In this document: piece by piece, positions 49,278 to 59,048 of the stretch | How positions within the stretch are numbered: the first letter of the stretch is position 1 | How the letters are laid out: the number at the start of each line of letters is the position of its first letter | From: Rubrobacter taiwanensis | Lineage (GTDB): Bacteria > Actinomycetota > Rubrobacteria > Rubrobacterales > Rubrobacteraceae | Assembly (NCBI RefSeq): GCF_004337705.1 | Contig: NZ_SKBU01000018.1 | Coordinates: 31,393 to 95,392 of the forward strand | Direction of reading: 5' to 3' | Length of the DNA: 64,000 nucleotides | Made by a program: the position numbers and the translations under genes | Notes under the pieces: generated by a model | Seen by the model: only the letters and a program-made list of their open reading frames with translations | Told to the model about the DNA's origin: nothing | The model's database searches: none

Positions 49278-49310
49278 GTGACCGGGTTCGGCAAAAATCG
49301 TCTTTGGTAA
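49278..49310 (+). CDS. Ten-codon ORF with a perfect ribosome site
   Basis: GTG 49278 follows AAGGAGGTGA (49263-49272). The frame reads VTGFGKNRLW then TAA. Its length is too short to identify. The unusually strong ribosome site and the stem-loop before it suggest a leader peptide; it ends 80 bases before the HD-GYP gene. Confidence 0.3.
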   Translation: MTGFGKNRLW

Positions 49311-49390
49311 GAGTCGAAATTCTTTAAATATTTATAGAAACCCTGGCGCGTGAGGCATACTCCGGTCTAGAATTCCCGGATATAGTTAGG

Positions 49391-50809
49391 GTGGTTTCGC
49401 TCATCCCAGAAAGGCGGGGGTTGGACGGCTCGCAGCGCAACAGGGTAGTCAGTGCATACATATACGGGCTGGCCGTCGTTGCCGTCTCGTTGGTTTTGTA
49501 TTGGCTCTACTCCTTCGGCCTGACCGTCACGTGGACGGCTCTGGGCGCGGCGGTGACCCTTCTGGTCGTTTGCGCCGTCTCCCGCCGCTTCCCCGTGACC
49601 TTTGGCAGAAACACGGTCGAGGTGGTAGATATAGTCGTGCTGGCGGCTCTGGTATGGCTGGGCCCGCTCTGGGCGATCTTGGTTGCGGCACCGTCCATGA
49701 TATGTCGGGAACGACTCCGGGCGGTATACGATGCCGCCAACCACCTTATAATCATCTTGGCTGCGGGCTACGCTTTCCAAGCTTTTGCCGAACCTTTGAT
49801 TTCTTCCTCCCAGCCTTTTGATGACTCCTTCGCGTATGGAGTTATAGCCGCTAGTGCTGTCTACTACATAACAGACGACGTAATTACCTTATTTCTCGGG
49901 CGTTTGAAATATAGAATGCGCGCAACTCAAATCCTCTATACCTCTATGCTACCAACAGTTCCTTCGGACGTAGCGGCCATCCTTACCGTCCTCGGGGCGT
50001 CTTACATGTTGGCCGTCTTCGGTCCGGCGGCGTCGCTCGTGCTCTTCGCCGGCGGGTTCGGGGCGTTGACCTCTCTGCACCTCATCTGGCACCGGCAGAA
50101 GGAGAACGAAGCGCTCAGAGCAGAGAACCGGCGGTTGCGAGAGAGCCTGAAGACCTCGAATCTGACGTTCGCGCTGCAGCTGGTACGTCTGCTGGGCGAG
50201 GAGGATGGCACGATACCGGCGCGGGCGGCCGCTGCGGCCGTCTACGCGGCGGATCTCGCACGCAGGCTGGGACTGGACGCCGAGCGCGCAGAGAAGGTGC
50301 GGCTGGCGGCGCTGCTGCGGGACGTGGGGCTAGCCGGGCTGCCGGGCGAGGTTCTGGGTGCTCCGCTCGAGCGGCTGAATCCGCTCGGCAGGCGGCTCTA
50401 TCGCGGGCATCCGGTGCGCGGAGAGCAGGTACTCGCGGCCGCCGGTCCAGAGTTTGAGGAGGCTGCGAAGTGGGTGAGGTGGCACCACGAGCGGGTGGAC
50501 GGGACCGGATACCCCGACCGGCTGCGCGCGGAATGGATCCCGCTCGAAGCCAGGATCCTGGCCGTAGCGGACGCTTACGTGGAGAGGATTCTGGGCGGGG
50601 CGGGTGAGACCGCGGCCCCGGAAGCCCGCCGCGCCCTCGCCGATGCCGCCGGCGGGGCGCTGGACGGCAATGTGGTGCGGGCATTCCTGTCCGTGCTGGA
50701 CGCCGGAGGCGAAGACTACGTCCGGGCCGCCGGCGAGCGCTTCGCCTTCCCCGATGACGCGCGGCCCGAGACGCCGGGGAGCGGCGTTCCGCAGCTGCGG
50801 GTCGTATAG
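49391..50809 (+). CDS. Membrane protein with degenerate HD-GYP domain
   Basis: 472 residues. Six to seven hydrophobic segments fill residues about 20-225, then a short coiled coil (KENEALRAENRRLRESLK) and an HD-GYP-like domain. HD-GYP enzymes hydrolyse cyclic di-GMP. Here the GYP motif WHHERVDGTGYPDRL is intact, but the HD doublet is Arg310-Asp311 (AALLRDVGLAG), losing the metal His. It may therefore be a sensor or signalling protein without hydrolase activity. GTG 49391 lies just after ATATAG and may be leaderless. Confidence 0.78.
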   Translation: MVSLIPERRGLDGSQRNRVVSAYIYGLAVVAVSLVLYWLYSFGLTVTWTALGAAVTLLVVCAVSRRFPVTFGRNTVEVVDIVVLAALVWLGPLWAILVAAPSMICRERLRAVYDAANHLIIILAAGYAFQAFAEPLISSSQPFDDSFAYGVIAASAVYYITDDVITLFLGRLKYRMRATQILYTSMLPTVPSDVAAILTVLGASYMLAVFGPAASLVLFAGGFGALTSLHLIWHRQKENEALRAENRRLRESLKTSNLTFALQLVRLLGEEDGTIPARAAAAAVYAADLARRLGLDAERAEKVRLAALLRDVGLAGLPGEVLGAPLERLNPLGRRLYRGHPVRGEQVLAAAGPEFEEAAKWVRWHHERVDGTGYPDRLRAEWIPLEARILAVADAYVERILGGAGETAAPEARRALADAAGGALDGNVVRAFLSVLDAGGEDYVRAAGERFAFPDDARPETPGSGVPQLRVV

Positions 50810-50940
50810 ACTCGGGTTTGACAGTTGACGGCCCTGCTCGGTGCCACGCCGCCCCAAGAACCCGCATGAATCAAGGGGTTTCCATGGGGCGGCGGTTCTT
50901 TTGGGCCAAAAGTGTAGTGCCACGTGTATTCGTGAAACAC

Positions 50941-50969
50941 TTGTATGGTAAGCATGAACGTGCTATGAT
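50941..50969 (+). promoter_or_regulatory. Transposase promoter
   Basis: TTGTAT (50941-50946), 17 bases, TATGAT (50964-50969), nine bases before the transposase ATG. Confidence 0.5.
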
Positions 50970-50978
50970 GGTTGTGCC

Positions 50979-52595
50979 ATGTTCATCCGCCAGAAGACCT
51001 TCAAGAACAAAGACGGCTCCACCCGCACCTACCTCCAACTCGTCGAAAGCGTGCGCCAGGGCGTCCGCGTCCGTCAGCGGGTGGTCGCCACCCTGGGCCG
51101 GCTGGAGGATCTCCAGGACGGCCGGCTCGATGCCCTCATCGAGAACCTGGCCCGCTTCTCTCAGAGCACCTGGCGCCGGCTCGAAGAACAGGCGGAGCGC
51201 CTGAACGTCCGCTGGTCCAAGCAGTGGGGTCCGGCGCTGATCTTCGAACGGCTGTGGCGAGAAGCCGAACTGGACAAGGCCTTCGAGGCCCTCCTGCAAG
51301 ATCGCCAGCTGGCCTTCGACGTGGCCGAGGCCGTCTTCACCATGGTGCTGAACCGCCTCACCGACCCCTGCTCCAAGCGCGGTCTGGTGCGCCAGTGGCT
51401 GCAGGGCGTCTACCGGCCCCAAGCCGAGCAGCTGGAGCTGCATCACTACTACCGGGCGCTGGACGTCCTGGCCGAGCATAAGGAAGCCCTCGAAGACCGC
51501 CTCTTCGCCCGGGCCCGCGACCTGTTCTGGACCGAGGTCGACGTGGTGATGTGGGACACAACATCCAGCTACTTCGAGGGCGGGGGCCCCGAGAGCTTGG
51601 CGGCCTACGGCTATTCCCGGGACAAGCGCCCGGACCGGCCGCAGCTGGTGGTCGGCGTGCTCATGACCCGGGACGGCTACCCCATCGCCCACGAGGTCTT
51701 CCCGGGCGACACCGCCGACAAGGCCACGGTGGAGACCGTCCTTGACGCGCTCAAGAGGCGTTTCCACCTACGCCGGGTGATCTTCGTCGCCGACCGGGGC
51801 ATGGTCAGCCGCCGGATCCTGCGGGCCATCCAGGAGGCGGGGATGGAATACATCGTCGGCATGCCCCTACGCCGGCACCGAGAGGCCGAGGCGGTCTTGA
51901 GCCAGCCGGGGCGGTATCGCAAGGTGAACGACCAGCTCCAGATCAAGCAGGTGGTCCACCACGGTCAGCGCTACATCCTCTGCTACAACCCCCTCCAGGC
52001 CGAGCACGACCGCCAGGCCCGGGAGGCGGTCCTGGCGCACCTGAAGCAGCGGATCGAGCGCGGCCAAGCCAAGGATCTCCTGCGGAACCGCCTCGTGGCC
52101 CGTTACCTCAAGGCCCTGCCCCAGGGTGCGTTGGTGGTCGACACCGATGCCGTGAAGCGGGCGGCCCGCTACGACGGCAAGTACCTGCTGCGGACCAACA
52201 CCGACCTCGACCCGGAGGCCGTGGTGCGGGCCTACAAGGATCTCTGGCGGGTCGAGCGCGCCTTCCGTACCCTCAAGTCCGCCCTGGACCTGCGGCCCAT
52301 GTTCCACTGGACGGAGCGGCGGGTGCGGGGGCACGTCATGGTCTGCTTCCTGGCGCTGGTCCTGGAGAGCCTCTTGTTGCGCAAGCTCCGCCAGCAAAAC
52401 CCCGATGTGAGCTACGAGGACGTGCTCCACGACCTCTCGCAGCTGCACGCCGTGGCGGTGGAGCTGGACGGCGAGGCCTACCTCACCCGCACCGAGCTGG
52501 TCGGGCAGGCCTACGAGGCCTTCAAGGCCGTGGGCCTGCGGCCGCCGGCGCGGGTCCAGCCGATGCCACGTCCCGCCACGACCCCCGCCGGGTAG
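50979..52595 (+). CDS. IS1634 family transposase
   Basis: 538 residues. DDE transposase of the IS4-like superfamily, IS1634 group. Recognised parts: the N-terminal RTYLQLVESVRQGVRVRQRV, first catalytic Asp in VVMWDTTSSYFEG, second in RRVIFVADRGMVSRR, and the C-terminal Y-x2-R-x3-E-x6-K region DLWRVERAFRTLKSAL. It looks intact, with no frameshift. It separates the HD-GYP gene from the sucB/sucA operon. Confidence 0.93.
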   Translation: MFIRQKTFKNKDGSTRTYLQLVESVRQGVRVRQRVVATLGRLEDLQDGRLDALIENLARFSQSTWRRLEEQAERLNVRWSKQWGPALIFERLWREAELDKAFEALLQDRQLAFDVAEAVFTMVLNRLTDPCSKRGLVRQWLQGVYRPQAEQLELHHYYRALDVLAEHKEALEDRLFARARDLFWTEVDVVMWDTTSSYFEGGGPESLAAYGYSRDKRPDRPQLVVGVLMTRDGYPIAHEVFPGDTADKATVETVLDALKRRFHLRRVIFVADRGMVSRRILRAIQEAGMEYIVGMPLRRHREAEAVLSQPGRYRKVNDQLQIKQVVHHGQRYILCYNPLQAEHDRQAREAVLAHLKQRIERGQAKDLLRNRLVARYLKALPQGALVVDTDAVKRAARYDGKYLLRTNTDLDPEAVVRAYKDLWRVERAFRTLKSALDLRPMFHWTERRVRGHVMVCFLALVLESLLLRKLRQQNPDVSYEDVLHDLSQLHAVAVELDGEAYLTRTELVGQAYEAFKAVGLRPPARVQPMPRPATTPAG

Positions 52596-52684
52596 TGTAG
52601 TGGTACGCAGCCCCCGTGCGCCCAAGAAAGCCTTGTGTTTCAAGGGTTTTCAAGGACCAAGGTGTCAAAGTCGAGATAGAAGAA

Positions 52685-52705
52685 GGGCGGCCGGAAGGGC
52701 CGCCC
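52685..52705. terminator. Terminator after sucB
   Basis: 8-bp stem GGGCGGCC/GGCCGCCC with loop GGAAG, about 25 bases past the sucB stop. Confidence 0.6.
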
Positions 52706-52730
52706 CCGAAAGAACCCGCTGCGCTTCCCG

Positions 52731-53975
52731 TCAGCCTTCCAGCAGCAGCGCCTCCGGGTCCTCGATCAGCTCCTTGACGCGCACCAGGAAGCTCACCGCT
52801 TCCCGGCCGTCCACGATGCGGTGGTCGTAGGAGAGCGCCACGTACATCATCGGACGGATGACAATCTCGCCATCCACCACGACGGGGCGCTCCTCCACCT
52901 TGTGCATGCCCAGGATGCCTACCTGGGGGGCGTTCAGGATCGGGGTCGAGAGCAGCGAGCCGAAGACGCCGCCGTTGGTTATGGTGAACGTGCCACCCTG
53001 CAGCTCCTCCAGACCCAGCCTGCGCTCGCGGGCCTTCACGCTGAGCTCGTAGATCTCGCGCTCCAGCTGCGCGAAGTCCTTGCGGTCGGCATCGCGCACC
53101 ACGGGGACTACCAGCCCTTCCTCGGTCGAGACCGCCACCCCGATGTCGTAGTAGCGCTTGAGGACGATCTCGTCGCCCTGGATCTCGGCGTTCAGCTCCG
53201 GGAAGGCCTTGAGCGCCCCGATCACAGCCTTCGTGAAGAACGACATGAAGCCGAGCCTCACGCCGTGCCGCTCTTGGAACGCTTCCTTCCGGCGCGCCCG
53301 CAGATCCATCACGGCACTCATGTCCACCTCGTTGAAGGTGGTGAGCATCGCCGCGTTCTGCTGCGCCTCGACCAGCCGCTTCGCGATGGTCTGGCGCCGC
53401 CGCGACATGCGAATGCGCTCCTCGCGGCCGTCGCGGGCGGGCTGCGGAGCGGGCTTCTCCTCGGCGGCGGGCTCGGCGCGCTTGCCGTCCTCCTCCGCAG
53501 GCGGAGCCGGAGGCTTCTCTTCCTCTTCGACCCCGATGCGCTGCTCCACATCCTCGCGCGTAATCCTGCCGCCCGGACCGCTCCCGGAGATCTCCGAAAG
53601 GTCCACGCCGTGCTCCTCGGCCAGCTTCCTCACCGACGGAGCGGCCCGGCCCCCGGCAGCGGCCTCCCGGCCGTCCTCCACAGGCTCCTCGGCGGCCTCC
53701 GGTTCCTCCGCTTCGGCCTCCGGCCGGGGCGCTCCGTCGCCCTCGCCCAGAGTACCGAGGACATCCCCGATGCCGACGGTCTCACCCTCCTCCTTCAGGA
53801 CGCTGGCCAGCACCCCGTCCTGCTCGGCCTCAACCTCGAAGTTGATCTTGTCCGTCTCCAGCTCCACCAGCGGTTCGCCGGCGGTTACGGCCTCGCCCTC
53901 TTTCTTGAGCCAGCGGCCTACCGTGGCATCGACTACCGACTCGCCGAGCTCGGGGACCCGGATCTCAACCGACAC
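52731..53975 (-). CDS. sucB: 2-oxoglutarate dehydrogenase E2 (dihydrolipoyl succinyltransferase)
   Basis: 414 residues in the order lipoyl domain (Lys43 in [13 protein letters not shown]), Ala/Glu/Pro linker, peripheral-subunit-binding domain ([19 protein letters not shown]), second linker and catalytic domain with the active-site [15 protein letters not shown]. It transfers succinyl groups to CoA. GTG 53975 overlaps the sucA stop by 11 bases and has AGGTGA before it. E1 and E2 are separate proteins, unlike the fused OdhA of mycobacteria and corynebacteria. E3 is not in the window. Confidence 0.95.
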   Translation of the reverse strand: MSVEIRVPELGESVVDATVGRWLKKEGEAVTAGEPLVELETDKINFEVEAEQDGVLASVLKEEGETVGIGDVLGTLGEGDGAPRPEAEAEEPEAAEEPVEDGREAAAGGRAAPSVRKLAEEHGVDLSEISGSGPGGRITREDVEQRIGVEEEEKPPAPPAEEDGKRAEPAAEEKPAPQPARDGREERIRMSRRRQTIAKRLVEAQQNAAMLTTFNEVDMSAVMDLRARRKEAFQERHGVRLGFMSFFTKAVIGALKAFPELNAEIQGDEIVLKRYYDIGVAVSTEEGLVVPVVRDADRKDFAQLEREIYELSVKARERRLGLEELQGGTFTITNGGVFGSLLSTPILNAPQVGILGMHKVEERPVVVDGEIVIRPMMYVALSYDHRIVDGREAVSFLVRVKELIEDPEALLLEG

Positions 53976-56766
53976 TTCTCACCTCTCGCTCCCTGGAACT
54001 CTTTACATTATCGAAGGCCGCCCGCACGATACCGGCCTGCTCGCGGGCGTGGAATCTGGCCGACCCCTGAGCCGGAGCCGGCCGGGCCGGCTTGCCGATG
54101 TAGGAGATGGGAAGCTCTCCGCCCACGAGCTGCCGCAGGCGGGGCTCCATGAAGAACCACGCTCCCATGTTCCTGGGCTCCTCCTGAACCCAGACGATCT
54201 CCCGCAGGTTGGGGTAGCTATCGATGACCCTCGCCAGCTCCTCCTCCGGGAAGGGGTAGAGGAGCTCGACCCGCGCGATAGCCACATCTTCGGCCTCCTC
54301 GCGGTGGTCGCTGGTGTCCATGTCCACGTAGATCTTGCCGCTGCACAGCACCAGCCGCCGCACCGAATCCCGCCGGTCCCGAGCCTTCGGGTCGTCTATG
54401 ACGGGCCGGAAACGCCCCTCGGCCAGCTCCCGGATGTGGGACGAGCTGGCCGGGTGCCGGAGCAGGCTCTTAGGGGTCATGAGCACCAGCGGCCGCGGGT
54501 TCTCCCGCAGCAGCGCCGCCTGGCACCGGAGCAGGTGGAAGTACTGCGCCGCCGTCGTGCAGTTGGCGACCCGCATGTTCTCCCGCGCGCACAACTGCAG
54601 GTAGCGCTCCAGCCGCGCGCTGGAGTGCTCCGGCCCCTGCCCCTCGTAGCCGTGCGGCAGTAGGAGCGTCAGGCCGGAGGACTGCCCCCATTTCGCGTGC
54701 CCGGAGGAGATGAACTGATCTATTATGGCCTGCCCGACGTTGGCAAAGTCCCCGTACTGGGCCTCCCACAGCACCAGCGCCTCCGGCGCATTCAGGCTGT
54801 AGCCGTACTCGAAGCCCAGGGTGGCAGCCTCGGTGAGCGGGCTGTTGTGCACCGCGAAGGACGCCCTGGCCTGTGGCAGCGCCTGCAGCGGCACGTGCCG
54901 GCCGCCGGTCTTCACGTCGTGCAGTACGGAGTGCCGCTGGGAGAAGGTGCCCCGCTCGGTGTCCTGGCCGGTGAGCCGGATCGGCACGCCGTCCGCGAGC
55001 AGCGAGGCGAAGGCCAGTGCCTCGGCGTGCGCCCAGTCCACCCGGCCCTCCTCGTCCAGACCGCCCCGGTTCTTCTGCATCAACCGCCACAGCTTGGGCT
55101 CCGGATTGAAGCCCTCGGGCAGCTCCAGCAGCGAGCGGTTGAGCTCCAGCAGCTTCTCCACCGGGACGCCGGTCTCCGGGATCTCGGCCAGCGGCGTGTA
55201 GGGCTCCTCGATGGTCTCGGAACCCAGGTCCTCCTCCGCAGAACCCTTGCGGATCTCGTCCATCCGCTCGTAGAACTCTCTTGCGATCCGCTCGGCCTCC
55301 TCGGCGTTGATGATGCCCCGCTCCTCCAGCTTCCGGGCGTAGATCTGCCGCACCGGCGGGTGGTTGCGGATCTTCTCGTACATCTCGGGCTGGGTGAAGG
55401 CCGGCTCATCACCCTCGTTGTGTCCCCACCGCCGGTAGCCGATGAGGTCGATCATGAAGTCCTTGTGGAAGGTCTCCCGGTAGGCCCAGGCCATGCGCGC
55501 CGCCGCAAGGCACGCCTCGGGATCGTCAGCGTTGACGTGCACGACCGGGATCTCAAACCCCTTCGCCAGGTCGCTCGCGTAGTTGGTGGAGCGGGCGTCG
55601 CTGGGCTCGGTCGTGAACCCGAGCTGGTTGTTGATTATGATGTGGATCGTGCCGCCCGTCGTGTACCCGGGCAGGCGCGAGAGGTTGAGCGTCTCGGCCA
55701 CGATGCCCTCACCCGGGAAGGCCGCATCCCCGTGCAGCACGATGGTCATGGAGGCCTCGTCGCTTCGCTCGGGCGGCCCGGCGGCGTCCCGCTTCTCCTG
55801 CGCGGCCCGCGTGAGCCCCTCCACGACCGGGTTGACATGCTCCAGGTGGCTCGGGTTCGGCGCCAGGTTGATGAGCACCTTGGAGTCCTCCTCGCCGTCC
55901 TCCAGGTAGAAGCCCCGGATGCCGAGGTGGTACTTCACGTCGCCGACCCATCCCTGCCCCTCGTTCTCGGAGACGGCCGAGTCCCCACCCTTCTGCTCGA
56001 ACTCGCCGAAGATCTTCTGGTACGGCTTGTTCAACACGTGCGCGAGTACGTTGAGCCGTCCCCGGTGCGCCATACCCATTACGACCTCCGGGATCTCGGC
56101 CTCGTTGGCGGCCCGCACGAGCGTGTTGAGCATCGGCACCACCACGTCCGTGCCCTCGACGGAGAACCGCTTCTGGCCCAAGAAAGTGCGGTGCAGGTAC
56201 TTCTCGAAGGTGTCCACCCGGGTCAGACGCCTCAGGAGCCGCAGAGCGTCTTCGCCCTGAAGCTCCTCCTTGAATCGCTCGGACTCGACGGCGTCCCGCA
56301 GCCAGGTGCGCTCTTCCGGCCGGTAGATGTGCGAGAAGTCGTAGCCGGTCGTTCCGCAGTAGATGCGCCGGAGCTCCCGGGCGGCCTCGCGCGCATTCGA
56401 AACCCGTCCGGAGACCGGCCCCCCGGGGATGGTGGCCGGGAGATTCTCAAGCTCGCCCTCGGTGATGCCGTGAAACTCGGGGTCGAGTGTGGGATCTCCG
56501 GCCGGCTCGCTGCCTAGAGGATCGAGCCGCGCCGCCGTGTGGCCGAAGTCGCGGATGCACCGGAAGTAGCGGGCCGCGGCCACCACCTTCTCCACATCCA
56601 CCCCGGCCCGTACCCCGTCCGCCGCCGGTTCGCCGGGCACCCAGCCCTCGAAGAACTCCCGGAGCTCCTCGTCCACGGCGGCCGGGTCCCGCCGGTACTC
56701 CTCGTAGAGTTCCAGCACGTAGCCCAGATTCGGCCCGTGAAACTCTCTGCCAGTCAGACTACTCAA
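53965..56766 (-). CDS. sucA: 2-oxoglutarate dehydrogenase E1 (ThDP-dependent)
   Basis: 933 residues, full SucA length. It decarboxylates 2-oxoglutarate and passes the succinyl group to E2. Signatures: [40 protein letters not shown], the ThDP-Mg motif with [14 protein letters not shown], and the late RFMTPKSLL-like stretch [16 protein letters not shown]. The TTG start at 56766 follows AAGGTG. The N-terminal [20 protein letters not shown] is the E2-interacting segment. A TATAAA box about 45 bases upstream is the likely -10. Confidence 0.95.
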   Translation of the reverse strand: MSSLTGREFHGPNLGYVLELYEEYRRDPAAVDEELREFFEGWVPGEPAADGVRAGVDVEKVVAAARYFRCIRDFGHTAARLDPLGSEPAGDPTLDPEFHGITEGELENLPATIPGGPVSGRVSNAREAARELRRIYCGTTGYDFSHIYRPEERTWLRDAVESERFKEELQGEDALRLLRRLTRVDTFEKYLHRTFLGQKRFSVEGTDVVVPMLNTLVRAANEAEIPEVVMGMAHRGRLNVLAHVLNKPYQKIFGEFEQKGGDSAVSENEGQGWVGDVKYHLGIRGFYLEDGEEDSKVLINLAPNPSHLEHVNPVVEGLTRAAQEKRDAAGPPERSDEASMTIVLHGDAAFPGEGIVAETLNLSRLPGYTTGGTIHIIINNQLGFTTEPSDARSTNYASDLAKGFEIPVVHVNADDPEACLAAARMAWAYRETFHKDFMIDLIGYRRWGHNEGDEPAFTQPEMYEKIRNHPPVRQIYARKLEERGIINAEEAERIAREFYERMDEIRKGSAEEDLGSETIEEPYTPLAEIPETGVPVEKLLELNRSLLELPEGFNPEPKLWRLMQKNRGGLDEEGRVDWAHAEALAFASLLADGVPIRLTGQDTERGTFSQRHSVLHDVKTGGRHVPLQALPQARASFAVHNSPLTEAATLGFEYGYSLNAPEALVLWEAQYGDFANVGQAIIDQFISSGHAKWGQSSGLTLLLPHGYEGQGPEHSSARLERYLQLCARENMRVANCTTAAQYFHLLRCQAALLRENPRPLVLMTPKSLLRHPASSSHIRELAEGRFRPVIDDPKARDRRDSVRRLVLCSGKIYVDMDTSDHREEAEDVAIARVELLYPFPEEELARVIDSYPNLREIVWVQEEPRNMGAWFFMEPRLRQLVGGELPISYIGKPARPAPAQGSARFHAREQAGIVRAAFDNVKSSREREVRSVG

Positions 56767-56848
56767 TTTACATCACACCTTACGCGCTCTGATAGACCGT
56801 CTTCTGCCTTTTATACCTTGCGCCCGCCGGGGGAAAACTATAGCAGGA

Positions 56849-56887
56849 GCACGCCGGAGGGAGGATCCACACCGGACCCCGGCGTGC
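56849..56887. terminator. Hairpin between the TPR gene and sucA
   Basis: GCACGCCGG and CCGGCGTGC form a 9-bp stem with a 21-base loop, about 80 bases past the TPR gene stop and upstream of sucA. It may terminate the TPR transcript. The rest of this 199-base gap holds the sucA promoter. Confidence 0.4.
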
Positions 56888-56965
56888 CTCTCTCCACTTC
56901 CCCTCGGGGGAATGACAGCATCATAACCTTCCCTAATGATAACCGATACCCGGCTCGTTGCAGCG

Positions 56966-57277
56966 CTACTCCAGCTGCTCCAGCGCGAGCCGCATCTCCC
57001 CGGCCAGCTCGCCGTGCTCGTGCGCCAGCGCCCGCTCTATCCCGCGCCGGTAGACCTCCTTCGCCTCCTCTTCCCGGCCGAACTCGACCAACGCCTCACC
57101 GAGCCGGGCGTACGCGTTTCCCTCGTCTTCGTGCGACGCTATATAGCGCCGGAGCACCCGCACCACGTCCTCCGGCCGGCGGGCCTTCTCGTACTCGTTG
57201 GCCAGTGCCAGCAGGCCGGTGGGGTTCTCAGGGTCTCTCTCGAGCATCCGCTCGAAGTAGGATATGCGGCTCTCCAC
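56966..57277 (-). CDS. Tetratricopeptide repeat protein
   Basis: About 103 residues, almost all TPR. Three helix pairs are seen: RISYFERMLERDPENPTGLL, ALANEYEKARRPEDVVRVLR and EGNAYARLGEALVEFGREEE. It is a small scaffold for protein binding with no enzyme domain; partner unknown. GTG 57277 has GGGAGG at about eight bases; GTG 57286 sits too close to the same site. It is divergent from the cystathionine enzyme gene. Confidence 0.75.
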   Translation of the reverse strand: MESRISYFERMLERDPENPTGLLALANEYEKARRPEDVVRVLRRYIASHEDEGNAYARLGEALVEFGREEEAKEVYRRGIERALAHEHGELAGEMRLALEQLE

Positions 57278-57310
57278 GTAGACCACCTCCCGTTCCGGCC
57301 GTTAGTATAC

Positions 57311-57327
57311 GTCAGAAGAGATCTGAC
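57311..57327. promoter_or_regulatory. Dyad upstream of the cystathionine enzyme gene
   Basis: GTCAGA, five bases, TCTGAC, located between the divergent TPR and cystathionine genes. It may be an operator or a small leader hairpin. Confidence 0.3.
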
Positions 57328-57353
57328 GCTTGCGAAGAGAGAGGGAGGCACCC

Positions 57354-58535
57354 GTGGCGCACTTCGACACCCGCGCGGTCCACGCCGGAGAGCGGCTCCC
57401 GCTCAGAGACCACTCCCCGACCGCAACCCCCATATACTCATCCACCACCTTCTCGCACCCGGGCATCGCCACTACCGACCGGGTACTGGGCGGCGAGGAG
57501 CCCGGCTACAGCTACACTCGCTACGGCAACCCGACCGTGACCGCTTTCGAGCAGGCCATAGCCGCGCTGGAGGGCTCCGGGCGGGCGGTGGCCTTCGGCT
57601 CCGGGATGGCGGCGGTGCACGCCGCCCTGCTGGCGGCGGGCGTGGGAAGCGGGAGCCGGGTGCTGGCGGCCGAGCAGATCTTCGGCTCTACCTCCTCCCT
57701 GCTGGTGAAGGTCTTCGACGCTCTGGGCGTGAAGACGCGCTTCGTGGACGCCTACGACCTGGAAGCGATCGAGGAGCAGCTGAAGGGCTTCTCCCCCACC
57801 GCCCTCTTTCTGGAGTCGGTCTCGAACCCGCTGCTGCGGGTGGCGGACGTGCCCCGCATAGCGGAGCTCGCCCGTGATGCCGGGACCGCCGTGCTGGTGG
57901 ACAACACCTTCCTAACCCCCTACCTGCAACGTCCTCTGGACCTCGGAGCGGACATCGTGATCTACAGCGCCACCAAGTTTTTGAGCGGCCACGGCGACGT
58001 CACGAGCGGGGCCGCCGTCGCGGACGCCCCCTACGGGGACGCCCTCTACGAACTGGCCAAGCTCGTCGGCGGCATCCTGGGCCCCTTCGAGGCCTGGCTC
58101 TCCCTGCGCGGTCTCAAGACCCTCTCGCTGCGCATGCAGCGGCAGTGCGAGAACGCCGCCGAGATCGCCCGACACCTAGCAGAGCACCCGAAGGTCTCCC
58201 GCGTCCATTACCCGGGCCTCCCGGATCACCCGGACCGTGAGGTCGCAGAGCGCGTGATGGACCGCCCCGGAGCCGTGCTGGCCTTCGAGCTGGCCGAGGA
58301 CAGCCGGGAGGCGGCCTTCCGCTTCCTGGACGCGCTCGAGCTCTGCGTGCGCGCTCCCACCCTCGGGGACGTCTACACTCTGGCCATCCATCCGGCCACT
58401 ACCTCCCACCGCGACCTCTCGCCCGGCCGCCGCGAGCGGCTCGGGATCCGGGAGGGCCTCATCCGCCTCTCGGCCGGCATCGAGAATCCGGACGACCTGC
58501 TGGAAGACCTCGAACGCGCCCTCCGGGAGGTGTAG
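57354..58535 (+). CDS. Cystathionine gamma-synthase/gamma-lyase family enzyme
   Basis: 393 residues of the Cys/Met-metabolism PLP family. PLP-binding residues lie in YTRYGNPTVTAFEQAIAALE and FGSGMAAVHAALLA; the Schiff-base Lys208 is in VIYSATKFLSGHGD; the C-terminal VYTLAIHPATTSHRDLS and RLSAGIENPDDLL fit the family. It acts in transsulfuration or methionine synthesis; synthase, lyase or sulfhydrylase cannot be told apart here. GTG 57354 follows GGGAGG. Confidence 0.9.
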   Translation: MAHFDTRAVHAGERLPLRDHSPTATPIYSSTTFSHPGIATTDRVLGGEEPGYSYTRYGNPTVTAFEQAIAALEGSGRAVAFGSGMAAVHAALLAAGVGSGSRVLAAEQIFGSTSSLLVKVFDALGVKTRFVDAYDLEAIEEQLKGFSPTALFLESVSNPLLRVADVPRIAELARDAGTAVLVDNTFLTPYLQRPLDLGADIVIYSATKFLSGHGDVTSGAAVADAPYGDALYELAKLVGGILGPFEAWLSLRGLKTLSLRMQRQCENAAEIARHLAEHPKVSRVHYPGLPDHPDREVAERVMDRPGAVLAFELAEDSREAAFRFLDALELCVRAPTLGDVYTLAIHPATTSHRDLSPGRRERLGIREGLIRLSAGIENPDDLLEDLERALREV

Positions 58536-59048
58536 CTACTTCGGGCGCAGAACGGAGTCCAGCTTCGGGAAGGGGAGCGAGCTGACCATCAGGACCGCGA
58601 GCACGCCCGTCACACCCAGAGCGACGGGCGGCGGAGCGGCGAGCACGGCCAGCATCGCCGCCACGCCTGCGGGCGGGATCGGGAGTCCCAGGAACACTCC
58701 GGCATCCCTGAGCGTCGAGAACCGGGCCAGCCGCCACGCCCCGCAGACGAGGTACAGAAGAGCGATCAGCAGGGCCGGAATTCCTCCCGAGGCGCTCACG
58801 TACAGCGCCAGCGCCGGCACCGCGCCGAAGGAGACGAGGTCGGACAGCGAATCGAGCGTGGTGCCGAACTCGTTCTCCTCCAGCTTCTCCCGAGCGACCC
58901 GGCCGTCGAGCGAGTCCAGCGCAGCCGCGAGCACGACCAGCCCGACGGCCGGGAGCAGCCGGGAGTGTGCGACGAGCGCCAGCGCCAGAAAGCCGGCCGC
59001 CAGATTGCCCGTCGTGATGAGGTTCGGCAGCGTGACGAAGCGCCTCAT
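58536..59048 (-). CDS. pssA: CDP-diacylglycerol-serine O-phosphatidyltransferase
   Basis: 170 residues with about six hydrophobic segments. The CDP-alcohol phosphotransferase motif D-G-x2-A-R-x8-G-x3-D-x3-D is in ALDSLDGRVAREKLEENEFG plus TTLDSLSD. LPNLITTGNLAAGFLAL is typical of the type II PssA. It makes phosphatidylserine for the decarboxylase encoded just upstream (overlap of four bases). Last gene of the three-gene lipid operon. Confidence 0.9.
   Translation of the reverse strand: MRRFVTLPNLITTGNLAAGFLALALVAHSRLLPAVGLVVLAAALDSLDGRVAREKLEENEFGTTLDSLSDLVSFGAVPALALYVSASGGIPALLIALLYLVCGAWRLARFSTLRDAGVFLGLPIPPAGVAAMLAVLAAPPPVALGVTGVLAVLMVSSLPFPKLDSVLRPK

Larger units (their letters stand above)
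50850..52655 (+). mobile_element. IS1634-like insertion sequence (ends approximate)
   Basis: The transposase gene is flanked by related words: CCCAAGAA then TCAAGGGGTTTCCATGG on the left (50850-50888) and CCCAAGAA then TCAAGGGTTTTCAAGG on the right (52621-52655), in the same orientation. Just inside are AGTGTAGTGCCACG on the left and AGTGTAGTGGTACG on the right. I could not settle exact terminal inverted repeats or a target duplication, so the limits are rough. Confidence 0.6.

Noticed and set aside
57311..57327. SAM riboswitch before the cystathionine enzyme gene
   Set aside because: Only a 6-bp dyad is present in about 75 bases between divergent genes; there is no room for a SAM-I aptamer.
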